DNA of 64,000 bases from Platerodrilus igneus. Its lineage: Eukaryota; Arthropoda; Insecta; Coleoptera; Lycidae. Position 1 is the first letter of the stretch, and each line of letters starts with the position of its first letter. The stretch lies in NCBI GenBank assembly GCA_036346225.1, contig JARFIW010001491.1:1364001-1428000 (forward strand), read 5' to 3'. Made by a program: the position numbers and the translations under genes. Of the stretch, positions 34,947 to 43,400 are shown in pieces. Below the pieces are notes generated by a model. It searched no databases. It saw nothing but the letters and a program-made list of their open reading frames with translations, and was not told the DNA's origin.

Positions 34947-35867
34947 CAGGGTGTCTCAACGCATACGAAACGCTCGATTACTGCTTAATGGTAACGTTTA
35001 GCGAAAAAACTTTCAAATAAATCTTATGTATATTCGAAATGGCTACAACGTAAAATTAATTAGTGTTATACAGGGTGTTTAATAAAAAAGTTATATACCA
35101 AAGTTATGTTTTTTTAAATGGAACACCCAGTATTTTATTACAAATTCTGATTGCTCGTATCAAACTAGGGTAACTTTTATCAGGATTACCTATACCTAAA
35201 TCTCATAGTTGTTGAGATATTCAACTTTTTTCAAAATCGCATGATTCATTAAAAATTTTTGTAACATGATTTAGATGATGCTGAACATTTAACTTTTGTA
35301 GGGGAATAGTATAAACTTGTAGTTAATGGAAACATAACACTAGTTATCAAAATAATATACAGGGTGTCCATTGCATCGTTCTCCGTTTATTAAACAATTA
35401 ATGCCATTAAGTCGCTTATTTCAATTGGAACACCCTGTATATTTTCAAGTAGTGAAATGCAGAATTAATTTCTCTATTCAACAATATAAGGTTACCCTAT
35501 ATTCATATTCAACCGTTTTCCGAGTTATTAGCGAATAATTAAAAATGTTGGTACATAATTCTAAAGTTGGGTATAATTTACTTTGATCAAGGGCGGCGGC
35601 GCGTTGCCTACCAAATAATATTAACTATCTGACTTCATTGCAACAGCAACCATGTTTAAGTTTTGTTTTTGTTGTTTATCAGTTTTGTATCTGTGTTGTT
35701 GTGAGGTGAACATTTGTAAAACGAAAACCTATGGTCTTAACGCAAGAATTGATATGATGTTGGTAGTTGGCGAAGCTGAAGAAAATTGTCTATTAGCTAC
35801 AAGAATTTACGCTCAAAAATTTTCTAATCGAATGCATCCTAATATAGCTGCGTTTGAAAGATTATTA

Positions 35868-35868
<1 letters not shown>
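34947..35868 (+). mobile_element. CAGGGTGT-type DNA transposon, 5' part only
   Basis: Starts with ACAGGGTGTCTC after a TA run and contains two nested hairpins bounded by ACAGGGTGTTTAAT/GGAACACCCA (35072-35130) and ACAGGGTGTCCATT/GGAACACCCTGTAT (35358-35440). It leads into a transposase-like ORF start at 35731. It is cut off by the (TA)n tract at 35869; the rest is not found in the window. It is related to the fold-back element at 27018. Confidence 0.65.
35731..35868 (+). pseudogene. Transposase N-terminal HTH, truncated
   Basis: The ATG at 35731 opens MVLTQE. After a one-base frame change the other frame reads IDMMLVVGEAEENCLLATRIY, then AQKFSNRMHPNIAAFERLL. This is the N-terminal HTH (DUF4817-like in my reading) found in insect transposases and corresponds to the fold-back ORF. 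It runs into the TA tract, where translation would give only Tyr-Ile repeats. Confidence 0.6.

Positions 35869-35960
<92 letters not shown>
35869..35960 (+). repeat. (TA)n tract, longest in the window
   Basis: About 91 bases of uninterrupted TA between the truncated transposon and E5. Confidence 0.95.
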
Positions 35961-35962
<2 letters not shown>

Positions 35963-37945
35963 CCGTGTTTCTCTCTGTAAAAGCCTCTGACTCATCAAAA
36001 ATATATTCGAAAATTTTATTAATTTACCAAAAACGAAAATAAATGTCACACAATAGAAAATTTTCAAAAAAACATTAATTTCTTACCCAGATTCCTCTCT
36101 TCATCACCTTGGTAGAATTGCTTTCCTCAACTGCTTCCGGCTAGCTCAGTTAGGCCTCCTCTTGGATACCTAGATTCACTCCCATACTCTTTATCATTCA
36201 CGCACACTCTCAATAAAACCACAAAATAATACAACAATCATACAATATCTATTTTCCACTATTTACAAATAAAACTTCAAAATTATTTACATCTCAGTAG
36301 TCAAGTTACACTTCTATAAATTCTATTTTGTAAAGTCCAGAATTTTTAACTCGGAATATCAAACACATTGAATGTAACCTGAGTAAATGGGCCCTGAATA
36401 ATACCTTATCTTTCTTTCTTTATTTATACTTGATTTCAATTAGAAAACTCTGGAGTATGGTGAGCTCATGATAACCCAGTTAATTATGATTAATGTATGC
36501 TCTTAACTTGGCATATTCTTATTACAAACACAACAAAAACCCATGTACTCATGACAACAAAAAAAATATTTAAATTCCTGAGGAATGTTAATCAGCTTTA
36601 TATACACCTTTATATTTCTATTTAAATACCACAGTAAAAGTTAGTTATACGTATTACTTCCAATACCCTAATTAATGTAAAATACCAACATAGTTCACTC
36701 TCACCCATCACAATAACCTTCATAGTTTATCAACGACAACAAATTCTAAAGCGTTACCTGGAATTTCTTGAAAATCCCTGCTCCGTTGACGATGATGCCA
36801 TTAAGTTGTTTTCGTGGTACTGCTCTGCTCCCGCCTCCAGATATTAGTAGTTGAACACCCTCTACGTTGTGCTGCAATGCTGTTCATACACGATACATCC
36901 AACTCCAAATCCAAAAATTACACTTCTTTTCTTTTAATTTAGTTTATGTTACACAACGTCACTACACGAGCTTGTTAAAAAAATATAGGTTGCACCTCAA
37001 TAAAATTTAGACTCGGCACTATCCGCGTACAAATTATGAAGCTAACACTCAAGCGATCAAAATACTAAGGGACTTTTATTCATTTTCAAAAGTATTTATA
37101 CCATTTACGATGTCACCTCTCGACCGAATTTTACCCGAAGTCCTTCATTTACAATAATATTTCTTAAAATTTTGGGTTTAACCGTCTTCTAAATCCTTGA
37201 AACTCAGCGCGTCGTTACGATATTTTCTGAAAAATTAGCATTCAATATTCCCGTGTTTGTCTGATGTACAACTAACGATATCGACCAATAGTCTATGCAT
37301 TGACGTCTTAAAAATCCCGCCTATATTAACGCTGTCCCTTTCTTATGCATATTATATGTTTCCTTCTAACCTTGTTTGAGTGGTAGAGAATCGATATTCC
37401 TGTCCATCTGCTATCTAACCCCACGTGGACTTGCATACGAGATTTAAATAACCCCTTATTAGCGTTTAATGCGAAAACATTCGACCGTCTGTACAATATA
37501 CCTAGAATCTTGAGTTTTATCTCCACAAAATAAGGAGAAGTTGACATTTAGAATACACGCAGGTGTTTAATTAACGATCGTTTTAAAATAACATTTCTAG
37601 GATTCCGCTTTTCGAAGTATTTCATATCCAACGGCTGTTCGTTTGTTAGCAACTCGTTTCACCTTGGTATTATCGATTTTTACACGCTCGTATGCGTTTT
37701 AAACGTTCTATTCCTTTGAATTCAACTCAATTAAATTAAATAAATATTTCCATTGGCTTATGCAAATTATTTTCTTTACGCACCTATTAAATTCTTAATC
37801 CCTAATTATAAAATAATGGTAATACTTGATACTTTAAATTGAATAAAATGAGATAAATTTCGCACGTAAATTTTGGTTGTTTTCTTTATACAGGGTGTTT
37901 TGAAATTGCTTTGTTTATATTTACATTTAACCCGTTAAAACCACT

Positions 37946-37948
<3 letters not shown>
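35961..37948 (-). mobile_element. LTR-like unit E5
   Basis: About 2.0 kb, homologous to E1 along its length. Left end TGCCGTG, right end CTACA, TA tracts on both sides. The minus-strand splice donor is CCAG/GTAAC (GT at 36757-36756). The E1 TATA box position reads CTAATATCTGG here, so the box is mutated. CCGGCTAGCTCAGT (36137-36150) matches the lysine tRNA D arm over 14 bases. Both E1 and E5 contain CTTTATACAGGGTGTTT close to the right end. No ORF. Confidence 0.6.

Positions 37949-38024
<76 letters not shown>
37949..38024 (+). repeat. (TA)n(TG)n composite microsatellite
   Basis: About 48 bases of TA pass into about 28 of TG. It mirrors the (CA)n(TA)n run at 18010. Confidence 0.95.
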
Positions 38025-38027
<3 letters not shown>

Positions 38028-38540
38028 TAAGAGTTTTCAAAGAAAAAAACATCAAATAATTACAGTATTTTAGTTTTAATTAGCTGGCCGGCAGGTGGGT
38101 TAACGGTTTTGAACATAATCTAAAACCCGGTAAATGTGGTAGTAATCTAGCTTAGTTTGTAAAATAAAAAAAGCGAATTAGTTAAATCGTTTGCATATGA
38201 GCATTTTTTGCATTTTATTTAACTAAAATATTTTGATTAATGTTTTATATCCAGAATGAGGCCACGAAAATGTTGATATTCTAAAAAATATATCTAAATA
38301 AGATTTGCGTTTTTTAAGTGGCCGGAAACTAGATTTTCGATCACCAGTTGACGGCCACTACTTATTTAGATGGCCGCAAACAGAATTTTATTAATCCAGT
38401 TTGCGACCCCCAATAAACGACCACGAAAAATTAAGTGGCCGTTAATTGGCTTACGTATTTTTTGACAGACTTGTAGGACTGGTTTCCGTTTTATGTTTTG
38501 TTTACTTGACGCTGGAATACCAATTGTTGTTTTATTTCAA

Positions 38541-39272
38541 ATGCCATTTACTAACAAAAAGCCTCCAAAAAGAAATGAGGTAACTAGAACTAATATAGGA
38601 TATTCTGAAGATGCTCTGGTCAGTGCTCTCAAAGATATACGGGAAGGTAGAGGGATTTGGGAGACATGTCGTTTATACGGCGTTCCGAAAACAACTATGC
38701 AGGATAGACTTAGCGGAAGAGCAGAAGAAAGGCAAAGAAAATTAAGATCAGATCCGATTCTTGGGTTTGACGGAGAAGAAAAAATTCTTGAGTGGATAGG
38801 GTAATCTGCGAAATGTGCCATTCCTATACAAAAAGAAGACTTGATTGACACAGTCGCAGCTATTGCTAAAGATCTAAAGACGACACAGTCATTCGCGAAA
38901 GGAAGACCTGGCCAGAAATGGTATCAGGGCTTTCTTAAACGACATTCGCAAATAAATATTCGAGAACCAAAATCTATGAATAAGGCAAGAGAAGACATAA
39001 AAGAAATAAACATTAGGAAATGGTTTTCCGCTCTGGAGATGTTTTTAACGGAGAGAGGATTGTTGGATATCATGAATGATTCGGAGCGAATCCTAAATGC
39101 AGATAAAACCGGAGTATCGTTGTGTCCAAATACAGGATAAGTTTTAGCTCCTAAAGAGTTCAAAAACGTATACATCGTTAAATAAGTAAACGAAAAAGAA
39201 GCGATTCCTTATGACGGCTTCTGGACAAATTTGTCCTCCCTTGGTGGTATATCTTTACATAAGACCCTACAT
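38541..39272 (+). pseudogene. pogo/Tigger transposase, N-terminal two thirds
   Basis: The ATG at 38541 starts MPFTNKKPPKRNE. A Psq-type HTH follows (DALVSALKDIREGRG, YGVPKTTMQDRLSG). After a stop at 38802-38804 comes a CENP-B-type HTH (WYQGFLKRHSQINIREP), then the first catalytic region RILNADKTGVSLCPNTG. After another stop (39138-39140) and frame changes, SGQICPPLVVYLYIRP follows, as in the family after the first aspartate. SINE S4 begins there. Confidence 0.85.
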
Positions 39273-39493
39273 TTGATTTTTCCCATGCTCCATCCGAAGG
39301 TACTACATTGGCCAGGAAGCGAGTTTGTTTTACCTGGAAATTTTGAATTTTGCCGAACCCTTGCTGTTACAAGCAAGGTGTGGCTCTTTAACGTGCATGA
39401 CAACACTCACCCACGGGACCTCCATTTTACCTCTCATCCGAACGAGAGCGTATTTCTGTGAAAAATGCTCGCCTAATATTTTTCAAGCGGAGA
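39273..39493 (-). repeat. SINE copy S4, tRNA head missing
   Basis: The minus strand runs from GCTTGAAAAATATTAGGCG through the GAGGTCCCGTGGGTGAG motif to the 3' end at 39273. The tRNA-like head is absent, and the sequence beyond GCGGAGAGGCTGTC is transposon again. Confidence 0.8.
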
Positions 39494-39833
39494 GGCTGTC
39501 ATGAAAAGAAGGATCTAGAAAAACATAACAAAAGGAAGATAATATAAAAAAAGAAAATTAGATAGAGAGGCTAAGAAAGCCGAACAATTTAGAAAAAAGC
39601 AAAATTGAAGAAAACAAGGAAAATACACAACTAGTGCGAAACAAATTAAAATGCATTGTCTGCCAAGAAGAACTTATTAGTGACGCGGAGAATGATGCTG
39701 AGAAAAATATAGGTTGCGATGATTGCATCAGGTGGTATCATTTGATATGCACACGCCTATGCACGTTTAGTTTTTATTTATCAGTAAAATATATTATAAA
39801 ACTAGTATGTTTATATCATTTTTCATTTTACTA
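39494..39833 (+). pseudogene. pogo transposase C-terminus, PHD-like zinc finger
   Basis: After a lysine-rich stretch the frame gives CIVCQEELI ... IGCDDC ... WYHLIC. That is a C-x2-C ... C-x2-C ... H-x2-C pattern resembling a PHD finger half. In my recollection similar fingers occur at the C-terminus of some animal pogo/Tigger-like transposases, and position and strand fit that element here. The expected 200 or so residues of DDE domain between 39272 and here are missing. Confidence 0.55.
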
Positions 39834-39965
39834 AAAGATAAATGTACTTTATTTCTTAGACAATAAGGTTTATTTTCCAACTACAAACATGATGGCAGTA
39901 AACGGGTTAGCAAGTGGCCGTCAACTAGGATAAGTGACCGGAAACCGGGAGAATGGCTGCTTTTT

Positions 39966-40460
39966 GGGTTTTTAAATTTTTCATTATTTTTGAGTTCATT
40001 AACCGCAAAATAAAATTAGGAAATGACAAATTATACATAACACAAACTATAAAAACAACTTGCATTGTCACGTATAAAAAGATAAAGGAAATTTAGAAAA
40101 ACTGAGCTAACTACAAATGCGAAGAGTAGGATGACTCTGATTTCTTTTACACGGTATTTTTCGAGAGCACACTCTTAACTTTTGTTAATATTACATATTA
40201 GTTCTACTAGTTGTAGAATGTGTTGGTTATACATTTGCCACACTATTATAATCAAAAAATACTTTTATTTTAACTAAGCAAAAAGCTTAAGGCTGATAAG
40301 CGTCAGCTTAATATAAACTGCATCAATAAAATTAATTGAAGTTTTGAAATATGCCCTATTTATTAATATTTACTGCTTTAAATAACTAAATGTACCACAA
40401 TGATTATTATACTTCAAAAGCTTAATTTATTACATCTATTTATACTTTCTTTTTTTTCAG
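39966..40460 (+). other. Intron end upstream of the large exon
   Basis: AT-rich, without genes. It finishes in a pyrimidine tract and AG at 40459-40460 (CTTTCTTTTTTTTCAG), a strong splice acceptor for the exon at 40461. Confidence 0.75.
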
Positions 40461-43400
40461 ATACCACGGGAATACCTCATCACTATCACAGCACTGACGT
40501 CTTTATTAATAGTTGGAGCCCATTCTGAAAATGTAAAAACATATGACACGAGCGAATGGATACCAATCACAGATAAAAGTCCTCTTCAAGAAAACAGTAA
40601 AGACCACAACAGAGAAAAGAAAGCAACGGCACGTGTATTACATTTAACTCCAGATTTAACAACTTTCAATGGATACTTACCACAAGTACCAAAAAGGCTC
40701 TACCGAAGACAAAATCTACAATACCAACAAGAAACCCCACCACCATCTACTCAACAGCAAATATTTCGACAGTCGCAACTAAATAGGGGCGAATTTTTAA
40801 ATCAGCAATATTTTCAACAACCTCAAGTGCTAGATGCGCCTCAATACCAGTATTTTGCATCAAATCCTTTAAATTTTCAAGATCCAAATCTACTAACGCA
40901 AGGAATAACTGGACCGTTTAATTCCCCAACAATACAAGAAATTAATCAAGGTTTAGTTGGGGGATTTAGACAAATGCCAATGGTTTTGCCTAAAGAACAA
41001 AATAAAGATACAGTTCAACTTGTTTATGTACCTCTTGAAACACTAAATCAAAAACAAGTTCAAAACCAAGGTGACCTCTTAAATACGCAACAAGAACAAG
41101 GGAATGTTGCACAAGAATCAGATTTGTCAGAACTTGAGCAGTCGCGATTTAAAAGCCTACATGAGCTACAACTTGAAAAACAAAGACAGCAGCAAAAACT
41201 ACGTATGTCTTTAGAAGACCAGCAAATGTTAACTCGTAGAGAAGAAGAAAGACTTAAGTCATTACGAGAACAGCAAAAGTTGAAACAAGCAGAAAAACAA
41301 AAAATATCTGTACAGCCGTATCACTTAATTACCACACTTTCTCCACTTCAGCACAAACAGCAACAACTGCAATCAATTCAAAGTGATTTTGCACAGCAAG
41401 CACTGAGTGCATTTAAACTTCAGCAGGAGTTGTTCCAAAGTGAAAATACTGCACCATCTACAACTACACAGCCAACCACAAGCATAGAATCAACAACTAA
41501 ACGAAAAGCGCATCAACCTCCTTTAGCTGTATATATGATAGGATCTAATGATGTCAAAGTTTCAGACGTACTAAGTTTATTGAAAAATGCTAAAACAATT
41601 TCTGTACAAGATTCCGCTGGCGCAAATGGTCCTCAGGTCTTTGTGGGACCTAATAGCTTAGAAGCACCAGAGGGTTATGTAAAATTTGACCTACCTTATT
41701 TAAGTTCGCTGGACCACAACAGAATTGAACGAAAATTAGAAAAACTACCCTTTTTTGTAGCTCCTTTGAGTTATAGTGCACCTGCTGGCTATTCTAAAAT
41801 TCCATTACCAGCACCCCATGTTGGTTCCGTAGTAGTATCCCACAAGGAAGAAGTACAAGAATCTCGACCACATTTTGCAGTTCAAAATGCTTTGCCTACG
41901 AATATTGAAGAAAAAGCGCCACCGCCATTTAGACCAAACGTAGTTCATTCCTTTATTCTTGAAGATGCAGTGACACAACCACCGTTTTCTGTACCAACAA
42001 CAACACGACCAAATCCTCTACGTCAAACAATAAACCACTATGAACTTCAGCAAATTAATAATCAGTTTGTCTCCACACCTAAATATAGTTTACAAGATGA
42101 TTATGATGAGGATGTTAAGCGCCCATCAATTGTAACAACTACAACACCAAGTTCCGCAACTAAACCTCCAAGTACCCCTACTCTAGCACAACGTAACTTT
42201 GAAAAGCAGCAATATACACCTTTGGAAGAATTTTCATTACATCCATCACGAAACACAGCTAGTTTACAAGATGAATCTGTTAAGTCTGTAATTCCGCTTT
42301 CAACAACTACTAGTACTTCACAGAACAGACAATCATCGCGAAGGAAGCCACAACGACAACGTGTGCCTTCATATTACCAATTAAACAGTGAAGAATCTTT
42401 GTCAACGTCAATCCCTAAACAAGAAGAAAGAACCCCATTTAGAGGTACTGCCACGACTTTACCTGTATTAGATAACTCTGCAGAAACTACTCGGGGTAAA
42501 ATTGATTATTCTCAGGAACATATTAAAGAAAGTGGAACTACTACAACTGTGGATTCAAGTAAGGAGAATAATTTTAAAGTGCCCAGTCAATTACCATCGG
42601 TTAATTCAGGGATACATTCACTAATAAATGACCTTGAAGACCCATCAATTCGTTCCCTGTTGTCACCTGCATCAATTGTCCCAACTACAGAACGTGATAG
42701 TTATCTTCCACAACAAAATTATAAAAAGGAGCCGTTGTATCGTCAACAATATAACGATCAGTCCCAGTTTATACAAACACCTATTCATAATACACGTTCC
42801 AAACCTCAACGAGTACAACTGGATGATCTAACAAATGATTACAATCAACCATCTAAAAGTTATGAAAAAGATATATTAGAAAATTATGATCAAACACAAA
42901 TTATTCAGAAAACTGAAACAAACAGGCAACCTCAAATTGAAGATCAATCAAAAGAGTACGAGTATAGTGAAAGCCCTAAAAATTCTTTCAATAAAGATGT
43001 CAAACAAAATTTGGATCAACCATCAGTACCCATAACATATTCCCCGCATACACAAACAAACAAACAAAATTTTGATCAACCATCAGTACCCATAACATAT
43101 ACCACACATACACAAACATCTAAAACTCCGCTACGAATAAAGCCAACACAGTATCAAGAAGAAACTATTCAATACAAGGAACAGCCTGAAATATTTCAAG
43201 TAAAGACCTCCGACGATTCAGAACGACCAACACACCAAACAGAAACCGACTATCAACAACAATTTGGCATACATCAGGAAAATTCAGCGCAGTACAATGA
43301 TTTCAAAGCTTTAAACAATAATGGTAGGTTCGTTGAAAAACCAGAATCCAATAAATACTCGGACCTACCGGTACTCAACAATATCAAAAACCCAGAGTAT

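Larger units (their letters stand above)
38085..39965 (+). mobile_element. pogo/Tigger transposon interrupted by a SINE
   Basis: Non-coding ends carry repeated AGTGGCCG motifs: 38088, 38318, 38351 and 38434 on the left, with 39914 and GTGACCGGAAACC near 39935 on the right. They surround broken transposase sequence. Exact termini could not be fixed. A SINE (39273-39493) sits within the catalytic region, and most of the DDE domain is gone. Confidence 0.65.

Noticed and set aside
35854..36067. Tyr-Ile repeat ORFs on both strands
   Set aside because: They are translations of the 91-base (TA)n tract; only the part before 35868 resembles transposase.
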